This document shows positions 26,846 through 33,240 of a stretch of DNA of 33,240 nucleotides, one piece after another. The notes beneath the pieces are model-generated. The model was not told where the DNA came from, searched no databases, and saw only the letters and a program-made list of their open reading frames with translations. The stretch covers positions 1-33,240 of the forward strand of contig JAUWNP010000030.1 in NCBI GenBank assembly GCA_030612585.1, in the 5' to 3' direction. Position 1 is the first letter of the stretch. Every line of letters starts with the position of its first letter. The DNA is from Anaerolineae bacterium. Lineage in GTDB: Bacteria > Chloroflexota > Anaerolineae > B4-G1. Position numbers and translations under genes: made by a program.

Positions 26846-27355
26846 ATGGGCGAGGAATTGATCAAGACGATATTTGCCCGGCGCAGCATCCGCAAATACA
26901 CGGCCGAGCCGGTCAGTGAGGCGAACATCAAGACGTTGCTGGAGGCGGCGATGGCGGCCCCCTCAGCCTCAAATCGCAAACCGTGGCGCTTCGTCGTCGT
27001 GACGAAGCGGCAGACGCTGGACGGTCTGGCCGAGGTCCATCCCCACGGCAAGATGCTCTTCGAAGCACCGTTGTGCATCTCCGTGTGTGGCGACCTGACC
27101 ACATTTGAACGCTTCTGGGTGCAGGATTGCTCTGCCGCCACCGAAAATCTGCTCCTGGCGGCCACCGCCTTGGGCCTCGGCGCGGTCTGGCTGGGTGTCT
27201 ACCCCAGAGAAGATCGGGTTGCCGCTGTACGCCAGGTGCTGGGCCTCCCGGAGGCGGTTACGCCACTCAACTTGATCTCCATCGGCCACCCGGCGGAGGA
27301 GAAGAAACCCCGCACGCAGTACGACGATGCCCGTGTGCATCGAGAGCGATGGTAG
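26846..27355 (+). CDS. Nitroreductase family protein
   Basis: 169 residues, FMN-dependent oxidoreductase fold of the small nitroreductase type. Seen: IFARRSIRKYTAEPV (9-23, FMN phosphate binding by the Arg cluster), AAMAAPSASNRKPWRFVVV (33-51), the central DCSAATENLLLAATALGLGAVWLG and the C-terminal IGHPAEEKKPRT. The substrate is not predictable for this family. GGAGGTGAGAAA precedes the ATG. It lies behind the citryl-CoA-lyase gene across an 8-bp tandem repeat; whether it belongs to that operon is unclear. Confidence 0.9.
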   Translation: MGEELIKTIFARRSIRKYTAEPVSEANIKTLLEAAMAAPSASNRKPWRFVVVTKRQTLDGLAEVHPHGKMLFEAPLCISVCGDLTTFERFWVQDCSAATENLLLAATALGLGAVWLGVYPREDRVAAVRQVLGLPEAVTPLNLISIGHPAEEKKPRTQYDDARVHRERW

Positions 27356-27483
27356 AACGGCGGATCACAGGACAATAACGGATTGCGAAAGGACACGTGA
27401 ACGTGCGGATTTTTGTTGCGTGGATCAGAGAGGCTGCCCCAGGTCGAGTTCCAGAATCGGCAATCGCTGGCGCACCAGACGGA

Positions 27484-27822
27484 CTACAGGTCGAGTGTGA
27501 TACGGAGTGCTTCGTTGACCTGCCGCATGGCCTCCGCAGAGAGATGGCCCCGACAGCGAAGCAGACGGCTCTTGGCAATAGCCCGCACCTGTCCGCCCAG
27601 CGCAACTGAATCCACTGTCAATCCACCATCATCCTTGGCCAGGCGGACATTACTGGGATAGGCTCGCCTGACGTTAGCAGCCTTGGTCACCGGAACGACA
27701 ACGATGACAGGACTATAGCGATTGATTGCTTCACGGCTGACGATGATGACCGGTCGGATTCCTGCCTGCTCTGAGCCCTCGGTGGGACTAAGGCGGGCGT
27801 CGCAGACATCACCACGTCTCAT
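27484..27822 (-). CDS. PemK/MazF-family mRNA interferase toxin
   Basis: 112 residues with the MazF fold: start RRGDVCDARLSPTEGSEQAGIRP and RPVIIVSREAINRYSPVIVVVPVT, later ALGGQVRAIAKSRL. These toxins cut mRNA at short sequence motifs when freed from the antitoxin. The ATG overlaps the antitoxin stop by 4 nt (ATGA), standard for toxin-antitoxin pairs. The pair is antisense to its neighbours, convergent with the nitroreductase gene. Confidence 0.92.
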   Translation of the reverse strand: MRRGDVCDARLSPTEGSEQAGIRPVIIVSREAINRYSPVIVVVPVTKAANVRRAYPSNVRLAKDDGGLTVDSVALGGQVRAIAKSRLLRCRGHLSAEAMRQVNEALRITLDL

Positions 27823-28112
27823 CGCCCTGCCTCGCCCAGTTCGAAGACTTCCCAGTCGGACGCGGCGAACTCTTCTGCAAGGGCCAGGTTTAACGCGTGG
27901 TAGTCTTCGTCATCGGCCATAGCCGCGAATTGAGCGTCAATCGCCTGTCGTTCCAGGTAGTCCAGAAAGTATCCCAACGCGGCGGTGATCAAAGCGTTAC
28001 GACTTCGCGCCACACCTTCGTCTACGAATCGCTGGGATCGTGCCAGCAGCGCAGGTGGCAGGTCAACAGTGGTCCTGACTCGCTTTGGTTTTGTCAGAAG
28101 AGTTGACATCAT
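27819..28112 (-). CDS. Ribbon-helix-helix antitoxin (MazE/CopG-like) of the PemK pair
   Basis: 97 residues from ATG 28112, with AAAGGAG 7 nt upstream; the longer frame to 28142 overlaps the promoter -10. Its N-terminus VRTTVDLPPALLARSQRFVDEGVARSRNALITAAL is a ribbon-helix-helix DNA-binding motif. The acidic, aromatic C-terminus (EEFAASDWEVFELGEAGR) is the usual toxin-binding tail. Expected to repress its own promoter. Confidence 0.9.
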   Translation of the reverse strand: MMSTLLTKPKRVRTTVDLPPALLARSQRFVDEGVARSRNALITAALGYFLDYLERQAIDAQFAAMADDEDYHALNLALAEEFAASDWEVFELGEAGR

Positions 28113-28142
28113 ATTGAGTCTCCTTTCACTATCTGCTAGCAT

Positions 28143-28171
28143 ATTGTACTATTACCTATTGAAGGTGTCAA
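28143..28171 (-). promoter_or_regulatory. Toxin-antitoxin promoter overlapping the ubiD leader
   Basis: Minus strand TTGACA (28171-28166), 17-nt spacer, TACAAT (28148-28143). The -35 is 3 nt from the ATG of the oppositely directed UbiD-family gene, so antitoxin binding here could also affect that gene. Confidence 0.8.
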
Positions 28172-28174
28172 GCA

Positions 28175-29503
28175 ATGGAAACTAAAGAGTTCATCACGTG
28201 GGCCCGTGAGACCGGGCGACTGGTCGAGATTGAGCGCGCCGTTGACTCGCACCTGGAACTGGCACGTGTGACGTACGCGCTCGACGGGCAGCCGGTGTTG
28301 TTCCGCACGCTGGCCGGTTTCCCTGGCTGGCAGGCCGTCTCCGGCGTGTGCGCCCAGCGAGAGCATTTCGCGGCGGCGCTGGATTGCACACTGCCCGATC
28401 TAGTCCACCGTATGGCCGACGCGCTGGCCCACCCCACTCCACCGCCGGTGATCGACTCCGGTCCTTGCCAGGAGGTCGTTGAGGGATGTGTGAACCTGAC
28501 CCACCTGCCCATCCCCCGCTACCACCCGGACGACGGTGGACGGTACATCACGGCGGGCGTGGCGGTCATCGAGGATGCCAACTTCGGACGCAACATCGCT
28601 TTCCACCGGCTGATGCTGCTGGGGGAGCGACGCTTTGCAGCCCGCCTCATCGAGGGACGAGGGACGTACACTGCTGCTACAGACGAAGTCACGGGTGACT
28701 TGCCTATCGCCATCGCCATCGGCTGCCCCATCCAGGTGCTCCTGGCAGCGGCGATGAGTCCCCCCAAGGGAGTAGACGAGTTAGGTATCGCCCACGCTCT
28801 GGGCCCGACGCCCCTGGTCCGCTGCCAGACTGTGGACCTGGAGGTGCCGGCCGGGGCGGAACTGATACTGGAGGGTCGCATCACCCACATGCTGGCCGAC
28901 GAGGGCCCCTTTCCCGACCTGACAGGGACGATGGACATCGTGCGCCGCCAGTCAGTGATTGAGATTGACTGTCTCACCCATCGCCGGGACCCCATTTTCC
29001 ATGCCCTGCTCCCCGGTGGGATGGAGCACAAGAATCTGATGGGTATGCCCCGCGAGCCGACCATCTTCGCCGCGGTCAACGAGGTTTGCCGTTGCACCGG
29101 CGCCTACATCACGCCAGGGGGCGCCTCCTGGTTACACGCGGTGGTGCAGATCGAAAAGCAGCACGCAGAGGACGGGCGCAGGGCAGTTTGGGCCGCCTTC
29201 CGGGGCCACACCTCGCTCAAGCACGTCGTCGTGGTGGATACAGATGTAGATCTCTACGACCCCGCCAGCGTGGAGTGGGCGATTGCCACCCGCTTCCAGG
29301 CCAACCGGGACCTGGTGGTCCTCACCGATCAGCCAAGCAGCAGCCTTGATCCCTCGGCCACGCAGACACCGGGGCAGAAGGCACGCACGGCCAAGGTGGG
29401 GCTGGATGCGACGGCCCCGTTGGGCAAAGCGCGACAGGGATACGAGGAAGTGCGGTATGAGCCGGTGGATCTGGCGCAGTATGGCGTGAAACGCAGAGTA
29501 TGA
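28175..29503 (+). CDS. UbiD family prenylated-FMN-dependent decarboxylase
   Basis: 442 residues with the family layout. Near 111-128 is LPIPRYHPDDGGRYITAG; GRNIAFHRLMLLGERRFAARL (138-158) follows, then VPAGAELILEGRI (about 225-236) and LADEGPFPDLTG (240-251) with the conserved DEGPF glutamate. UbiD enzymes reversibly decarboxylate aromatic or alpha,beta-unsaturated acids with a UbiX-made prenylated flavin. No ubiX is in the window. Archaeal relatives include the anhydromevalonate-phosphate decarboxylase of the modified mevalonate pathway, so the substrate is open. GAAGGTG serves as ribosome binding site. Confidence 0.9.
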   Translation: METKEFITWARETGRLVEIERAVDSHLELARVTYALDGQPVLFRTLAGFPGWQAVSGVCAQREHFAAALDCTLPDLVHRMADALAHPTPPPVIDSGPCQEVVEGCVNLTHLPIPRYHPDDGGRYITAGVAVIEDANFGRNIAFHRLMLLGERRFAARLIEGRGTYTAATDEVTGDLPIAIAIGCPIQVLLAAAMSPPKGVDELGIAHALGPTPLVRCQTVDLEVPAGAELILEGRITHMLADEGPFPDLTGTMDIVRRQSVIEIDCLTHRRDPIFHALLPGGMEHKNLMGMPREPTIFAAVNEVCRCTGAYITPGGASWLHAVVQIEKQHAEDGRRAVWAAFRGHTSLKHVVVVDTDVDLYDPASVEWAIATRFQANRDLVVLTDQPSSSLDPSATQTPGQKARTAKVGLDATAPLGKARQGYEEVRYEPVDLAQYGVKRRV

Positions 29504-29537
29504 ACCGTTCAGACAAATTGAGGCTTTTGAGGCAGTG

Positions 29538-29647
29538 CCGCAAAAGTCGCCCTGACGGTTGACCGTCATTCTGAGCGTAGCGAAGAATCTCCTTATTACG
29601 GTGGTGGAGACCCTCCGCTTCGCTCAGGGTGACAGTGCGGGTTTTGC
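29538..29647. repeat. Large imperfect palindrome of the TCATTCTGAGCG type
   Basis: GTCATTCTGAGCG... (29565-29592) is opposed to ...CGCTCAGGGTGAC (29606-29633), and GCAAAA/TTTTGC lie outside. It belongs to a hairpin type, built on CTGAGCG-AGCGAAG, that is scattered through intergenic regions of many bacteria. It sits between the ubiD and spoVS genes. Confidence 0.8.
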
Positions 29648-29686
29648 GCTATTGCCTTTTGAGACTCCCGAAGCCTGAAGGACTGC

Positions 29687-29715
29687 TTGCGCAACAATCT
29701 GTTTTGGTGTATGAT
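29687..29715 (+). promoter_or_regulatory. Promoter of spoVS-PHP
   Basis: TTGCGC (29687-29692), 17-nt spacer, TATGAT (29710-29715). About 80 nt of leader with AAGGAGGG before the spoVS ATG. Confidence 0.6.
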
Positions 29716-29801
29716 AGCGTTATACCGTACCGAGAGAACTCAGCCGGACCAGGACGTGTTTTGATGGATTCGAGGCCCGAGGAAGCGCAAGGAGGGAACC
29801 A

Positions 29802-30083
29802 ATGGACATCATCAAAGTCGCGGCCACTTCTCGCTCGACGGCGGTGGCTGGTGCCATCGCAGGGGTTATGCGAGAGCAAGAGCAGGTGGATGTGCAGGCC
29901 ATCGGTGCTGGAGCAGTCAACCAGGCGGTGAAGGCGGTGGCTATCGCCCGCAGTTACCTGGAACTGGACGGGATTGACATCGTCTGTATTCCCTCGTTCG
30001 TCGAGGTATTGATTGACGGCCAGGAGAGAACGGCGGTGCGGCTAGGAGTCGAAAAACGATGCGTCAACACCACAACCGAGTAG
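29802..30083 (+). CDS. spoVS: Stage V sporulation protein S (SpoVS) family
   Basis: 93 residues (Bacillus SpoVS has 86). The family core is clear: IIKVAATSRSTAVAGAIAGVMRE, QAIGAGAVNQAVKAVAIAR (33-51) and IPSFVEVLIDGQERTAVRLGVE (64-85). SpoVS is a small Alba-fold-like protein needed for late sporulation in Bacillus and found in many non-sporulating bacteria, where it is thought to bind nucleic acid; its role here is unknown. Its last 8 codons overlap the start of the PHP gene (25 nt). AAGGAGGG precedes the ATG. Confidence 0.95.
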   Translation: MDIIKVAATSRSTAVAGAIAGVMREQEQVDVQAIGAGAVNQAVKAVAIARSYLELDGIDIVCIPSFVEVLIDGQERTAVRLGVEKRCVNTTTE

Positions 30084-30916
30084 ACCTGCATTTCCATAGC
30101 ACAGCCTCCGACGGCGTGTACACGCCGTCGGAACTTGTTTGTATGGCACTGGAGCGTGGGTTGACCGTGATCGCGCTCACGGACCACGACACGCTGGGCG
30201 GGGTGGCGGAGGCCCAACAAGCGGCAGTTGGCACCGGCCTGGAGGTCATCGCCGGTATGGAAGTCAACTCCGAGGGCGATTGGGGAGACCTGCATATTCT
30301 GGGATATTACGTAGACCTGAATAATGGCCCGCTGCAGGAGCAGTTGGAAGCAGTGCAGGATGTGCGGGTGGGCCGGGCCCGCAAGATGATCGAGCGGCTG
30401 ACGGAGATGGGCATGCCGTTGGCTTGGGATGATGTGCGGGCATTGGCTGGCGGCGCCAGCGTCGGGCGGCCCCACGTAGCGCGAGCGATGGTCAACCGGG
30501 GTTACGTCAAGAGGACGAAAGAAGCCTTCGATCGGTTCATCGCCAACGACGGCCCGGCATACGTTCCCCGTATGCGGCTTTCCCCGTCCGAGGTAATCCA
30601 GACCATTATCGGCGCTGGCGGCGTGCCGGTGCTGGCCCACGCGGCTCACTCTGGGAAGCAAGCCCTTGCGCTCATACCGGAGATGGTGGGCTACGGGTTG
30701 CGTGGGTTGGAAGTGTACTACCCCCACCACTCGCCCGAGCAGATCGAGATGCTGCTGTATCTGTGCCAGGAGCACGGGCTGCTCGTCACGGGTGGCTCCG
30801 ATTTTCACGGGCCGGGCAGCAGCGAGGGCGCTCAGTTAGGCTCGGTCTACGTGCCACTGGAGTGCGCCGAGCGGCTGCGGGAGGCGGCTTTCAGAACACG
30901 GATAACAGGACAGTAA
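30059..30916 (+). CDS. PHP domain metal-dependent phosphoesterase (RNase AM/YciV-like)
   Basis: 285 residues. Metal ligands: DLHFHSTASDG (His11, His13, Asp18), TDHDT (His43), GMEVNSEG (Glu68), GDLHILGY (His79), LAHAAHSG and GGSDFHG (about 245-251). The insert GRPHVARAM is typical of the YciV/TrpH group, which contains 5'-3' exoribonucleases and nucleotide 3',5'-bisphosphate phosphatases. Coupling to spoVS by a 25-nt overlap suggests joint expression. Odd: residues 17-25 are encoded by a perfect 26-bp palindrome. The last codons (RITGQ) lie in a repeated sequence shared with 27361-27384. Confidence 0.93.
   Translation: MRQHHNRVDLHFHSTASDGVYTPSELVCMALERGLTVIALTDHDTLGGVAEAQQAAVGTGLEVIAGMEVNSEGDWGDLHILGYYVDLNNGPLQEQLEAVQDVRVGRARKMIERLTEMGMPLAWDDVRALAGGASVGRPHVARAMVNRGYVKRTKEAFDRFIANDGPAYVPRMRLSPSEVIQTIIGAGGVPVLAHAAHSGKQALALIPEMVGYGLRGLEVYYPHHSPEQIEMLLYLCQEHGLLVTGGSDFHGPGSSEGAQLGSVYVPLECAERLREAAFRTRITGQ
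30107..30132. repeat. Perfect 26-bp palindrome within the PHP gene
   Basis: TCCGACGGCGTG (30107-30118), TA, CACGCCGTCGGA (30121-30132). Encodes SDGVYTPSE, a conserved metal-binding loop. In mRNA it would form a very stable hairpin near the start of the gene and downstream of the spoVS stop. Confidence 0.9.
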
Positions 30917-30922
30917 CAGATT
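30899..30922 (+). repeat. Short dispersed repeat (pair with 27361-27384)
   Basis: Begins CGGATAACAGGACAG and matches 27361-27384 (CGGATCACAGGACAA...) at 21 of 24 positions. One copy follows the nitroreductase stop; the other contains the PHP stop codon. Confidence 0.6.
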
Positions 30923-30974
30923 TGGCCTGTTGTCGTGATGGGCTCGCTCCGCTTTTCCCGTCGAAAGTTCCCGT

Positions 30975-31003
30975 TTGCTCTCCCCAAGCATTCATGCTAT
31001 ACT
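30975..31003 (+). promoter_or_regulatory. Promoter of the EACC1-effector module
   Basis: TTGCTC (30975-30980), 17-nt spacer, TATACT (30998-31003) with upstream TG (extended -10, TGCTATACT). Leader of ~38 nt with GGAGGTGA. Confidence 0.65.
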
Positions 31004-31047
31004 CACTCCAGTGATTCAACCCCTCGTGCACTGGAGGTGAACGACCT

Positions 31048-31428
31048 ATGACCCCGAGCGAAGTCCAGATTTACCTGAACGTCACCGAAGAAGACGCCGA
31101 CCCCGAGAGACTCGACGAACTGACCGGCCGCCTGCTGCGCGACCTGCGCGAGTTGGGCGCCGAGTCCGTCGAACGGCCCTCCGGCGGCGTTACGCCGGAA
31201 GGCGCGAAAGGCGACACATTCACGCTGGGCGCGCTGGCCCTCGTCGCCGTGCCCGCCTTTCTCCCCAAACTGGTCGAATTCCTGCAAGCCTGGTCGCTGC
31301 GCAGCGAGAGCCGCAAAGTCAAGATCAAAACGCCTGCCGGGCTGGAAGTCGAGTTCACGCCGGAGAAGAAACTGTCCCAGGCCGAGTTAGTGGCGTTGGT
31401 GGAGAATCTGACCCAGGCTCGGGTGTAA
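31048..31428 (+). CDS. Small protein resembling effector-associated constant component 1 (EACC1)
   Basis: 126 residues, no signal peptide. The layout fits EACC1: an N-terminal beta-helix part with VQIYLNVTEEDADPERLDELTGRLLRDLRELGAESVERP, the GAKGD turn (around 52-56), a hydrophobic segment (LGALALVAVPAFLPKLVEFLQAW, about 60-82) and a strand pair (KVKIKTPAGLEVEFTP). EACC1 proteins (described by Aravind and co-workers) stand next to caspase-, trypsin- or TIR-type effectors and effector-associated domains in conflict systems, and exactly such an effector follows. The hydrophobic stretch might be a membrane segment. GGAGGTGA, 8 nt before the ATG. The family call is from pattern memory and needs a profile search. 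Confidence 0.7.
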   Translation: MTPSEVQIYLNVTEEDADPERLDELTGRLLRDLRELGAESVERPSGGVTPEGAKGDTFTLGALALVAVPAFLPKLVEFLQAWSLRSESRKVKIKTPAGLEVEFTPEKKLSQAELVALVENLTQARV

Positions 31429-31453
31429 CAGGGAAGTATCCATTCAGGAGGGT

Positions 31454-31553
31454 AACCCTGGCGAAGGCTTGTGAGCAGATTGCAGGTCAGGAGTGCCCTT
31501 GTCTATCTGGAATCGTCCCATTGACCAGACTATTCGCAACCTTCGCCAGGGTG
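31454..31553. repeat. Hairpin repeat (13-bp arms) between EACC1 and the effector
   Basis: ACCCTGGCGAAGG (31455-31467) and CCTTCGCCAGGGT (31540-31552) are perfect inverted ends of a ~100-nt element filling most of the 135-nt spacer. Looks like a small non-coding mobile-type repeat. Its right arm (AGGGTGG, 31548-31554) is the only ribosome-binding-like site for the effector ATG at 31564. Confidence 0.8.
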
Positions 31554-31563
31554 GCTGAAAACC

Positions 31564-33240
31564 ATGTCCAATCGCCTTGCTCTGATCATCGCCAACAGCG
31601 AGTTTGACGACCCGAAGATATCCCGGTTGAGGACACCCAGCCGCGACGCCGAAGCGCTGGCGGAAGTGCTGGAGGATCCGGCTATCGGCGGCTTCGAGGT
31701 CACGCTGCTCGTGGACAGGACGGAGCCGGTCGTGCGCCGGAAAGTCGCACGCCTGTACCATCGCCGGAAGAGAGGTGACCTGCTCCTGCTGTACTACTCG
31801 GGGCACGGTATCAGAGACAAGCACAGCGGTGATCTATACCTGGCGACCAGAGACACGGATATGGACATTGCCAGCGCGACAGCACTTGACGCCGCTTTCG
31901 TGCGCGGGCAGGTAGACAAGAGCGACTCGCAGCGGAAAGCCGTGGTGCTCGACTGTTGCCACAGCGGTGCGTTTGCGGGCGCGAAAGCCGCCCTGGGCGG
32001 CAGTGCCGGCACGCAAGAGGCTTTCGCGGGCAGCGGCTATGGCCGGGTGATCCTGACCGCCAGCAACGCCGTCGAGTACGCCTGGGAGGGCGACAATCTG
32101 CTGGGCAAGGCCACGAGGTCCGTGTTCACCCATTTCCTCGTGCAAGGCCTCCAGACTGGCGCGGCCGATCTCAATGGCGACGGCCAAGTTTCGCTTGACG
32201 AACTGTACGATTACATCTACGAGCAAGTCGTCACCAGCGACCGCTCCAAACAAACACCCCAGAAGTGGGTGCTCAATGTGCAAGGCCCGATTATCATTGC
32301 ACGAAGCCCCTCACCTCACAGCACGCTCTTCATTAGCTACGCCCGCAAAGATGTAGAATTTGCCCAGAGACTCAATACCGACTTGCAGCGCCACGGGGTG
32401 ACCACCTGGATAGATGAGTTAGGCATCCGCGGCGGGGAAGACTGGCCGAACCGGATCGCCACCGCCATAGAGGGCTGCGAAGCCATGCTGGTCATTCTCT
32501 CGCCGGACTCAATGGCCTCAAGGTGGGTACGGCGTGAACTGGCGTTTGCTGACGCAAAGGGCAAGCGGATACTGCCGCTGCTTCACAGGCCATGCAAACT
32601 GCCAGCATCATTTGAACTACGCTTTGGCAACGTGCAGCGGGCAGATTTTTCGCGCGGGAACTATGAGACCAACCTGGTCAAACTGCTGGCCTCAATAAAG
32701 CAAGTGCTTGGGCTGACTGTGGCCACGCCGTCACCTCCGGTCAAAGTCAAGCAGGCCAAACGCAAACCCGACGTTCTCACCATCACCTCCCCCATCCGTC
32801 TCGAACTCGTCCGCATCCCGGCTGGCGAATTCCTCATGGGCAGCGACAAGTCGAAAGACGAGCAGGCCTTCGCCGACGAACAACCCCAGCACCGTCTCCA
32901 CGTCTCCGAGTTCTACATCGGCAAGTATCCGGTGACGAATGCACAATATGCCGCTTTCGTGAAGGCGACGAAACGCAAAGTGCCACAACACTGGAAGAAC
33001 GACAAGATTCCCTCGGGCAAAGATGACCATCCGGTGGTCTATGCCACGTGGTACGACGCTCTCGCCTTCTGCGAGTGGCTGAGCCAGGAGACCGGCGAAA
33101 ACTTTCGCCTGCCGACGGAGGCCGAGTGGGAAAAGGCCGCCCGCGGGACCGACGGCTGGATCTACCCCTGGGGGGATGGGCTTCCCACGGCTGAATTGTG
33201 CAACTTTGATAACAACGTCGGTCATACCACGCCGGTGGGC
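31564..33240 (+). CDS. Caspase-like + TIR + formylglycine-generating-enzyme-like effector (right end missing)
   Basis: 559 codons are open from ATG 31564 to the window edge. Domain 1 (1-245) is a caspase-like C14 peptidase: NRLALIIANSEF start, His81 in YYSGHG, Cys132 in VVLDCCHSG, LTASNAVEYAWEG, plus an EF-hand-like DLNGDGQVSLDEL (202-214). Domain 2 (about 253-385) is TIR: TLFISYARKDVEFAQRLNTD, TWIDELGIRGGEDW and SRWVRRELAFA, whose Glu325 sits where TIR NADases have their catalytic Glu. Domain 3 (from about 410) is an FGE-sulfatase-type fold: LELVRIPAGEFLMGSD, EFYIGKYPVTNAQYAAFV, FRLPTEAEWEKAARG; in conflict systems such domains often act as sensor or ligand-binding parts rather than sulfatase activators. 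Catalytic dyad and TIR Glu look intact. No partner ATPase is visible, and the C-terminus may hold more domains. Confidence 0.93.
   Translation, partial: MSNRLALIIANSEFDDPKISRLRTPSRDAEALAEVLEDPAIGGFEVTLLVDRTEPVVRRKVARLYHRRKRGDLLLLYYSGHGIRDKHSGDLYLATRDTDMDIASATALDAAFVRGQVDKSDSQRKAVVLDCCHSGAFAGAKAALGGSAGTQEAFAGSGYGRVILTASNAVEYAWEGDNLLGKATRSVFTHFLVQGLQTGAADLNGDGQVSLDELYDYIYEQVVTSDRSKQTPQKWVLNVQGPIIIARSPSPHSTLFISYARKDVEFAQRLNTDLQRHGVTTWIDELGIRGGEDWPNRIATAIEGCEAMLVILSPDSMASRWVRRELAFADAKGKRILPLLHRPCKLPASFELRFGNVQRADFSRGNYETNLVKLLASIKQVLGLTVATPSPPVKVKQAKRKPDVLTITSPIRLELVRIPAGEFLMGSDKSKDEQAFADEQPQHRLHVSEFYIGKYPVTNAQYAAFVKATKRKVPQHWKNDKIPSGKDDHPVVYATWYDALAFCEWLSQETGENFRLPTEAEWEKAARGTDGWIYPWGDGLPTAELCNFDNNVGHTTPVG

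Noticed and set aside
27385..27483. Terminator between the convergent nitroreductase and toxin genes
   Set aside because: Only a 4-bp CACG/CGTG stem before TTTTT was found, too weak to call.

Overview
The window is high-GC bacterial chromosome, most likely from a member of the Chloroflexota (Anaerolineae-like). This is an inference from gene content and style, not from a marker gene. Pointers are a DnaG zinc motif with CX3C spacing, a SpoVS protein, abundant lipoproteins with Pro/Thr-rich linkers, intergenic spacers full of degenerate short tandem repeats and palindromic elements, and many sigma-70 promoters with 17-bp spacers. There are no rRNA, tRNA or CRISPR features and no phage genes that I can see.

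Layout. 1-3.3 kb (minus strand): pstB, phoU and a GH13 amylase, followed by the start of a lipoprotein gene. 3.4-8.9 kb (plus): a MacB/LolCDE-like ABC exporter (ATPase, FtsX-type permease, HlyD-like lipoprotein adaptor). A four-helix-bundle gene sits inside this operon as a cassette between repeats. 8.9-10.3 kb: an unrecognised membrane protein behind a strong promoter and a ~240-nt leader with a near-perfect anti-anti-SD sequence. 10.4-14.1 kb (minus): dnaG and an RpoD-like sigma factor with large insertions. 14.2-17.05 kb (minus): pyruvate phosphate dikinase. 17.2-19.1 kb (plus): a YceD-family protein and a second primary-type sigma factor, then a candidate small RNA with its own terminator. 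19.1-21 kb: metG. 21-22.5 kb: a lipoprotein with two tandemly duplicated domains.

22.5-27.4 kb (plus): a metabolic cluster. It holds a two-subunit acyl-CoA synthetase whose ATP-grasp subunit ends in a cysteine-rich, probably Fe-S, domain; a HAD-like protein; a citrate-synthase-fold lyase; and a nitroreductase. The combination fits citryl-CoA synthetase plus citryl-CoA lyase, that is ATP-driven citrate cleavage to acetyl-CoA and oxaloacetate, as in the two-enzyme form of the reverse TCA cycle. 27.5-28.2 kb (minus): a MazF/PemK toxin and ribbon-helix-helix antitoxin pair. 28.2-31 kb (plus): a UbiD-family decarboxylase, a spoVS gene and an overlapping PHP phosphoesterase.

31.0 kb to the right edge: a small protein resembling effector-associated constant component 1 (EACC1), then a large protein with caspase-like, TIR and formylglycine-generating-enzyme-like domains in one chain, cut by the window edge. 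This looks like an NTP-dependent or conflict-type effector module and is the most striking element here. A hairpin repeat lies between its two genes.
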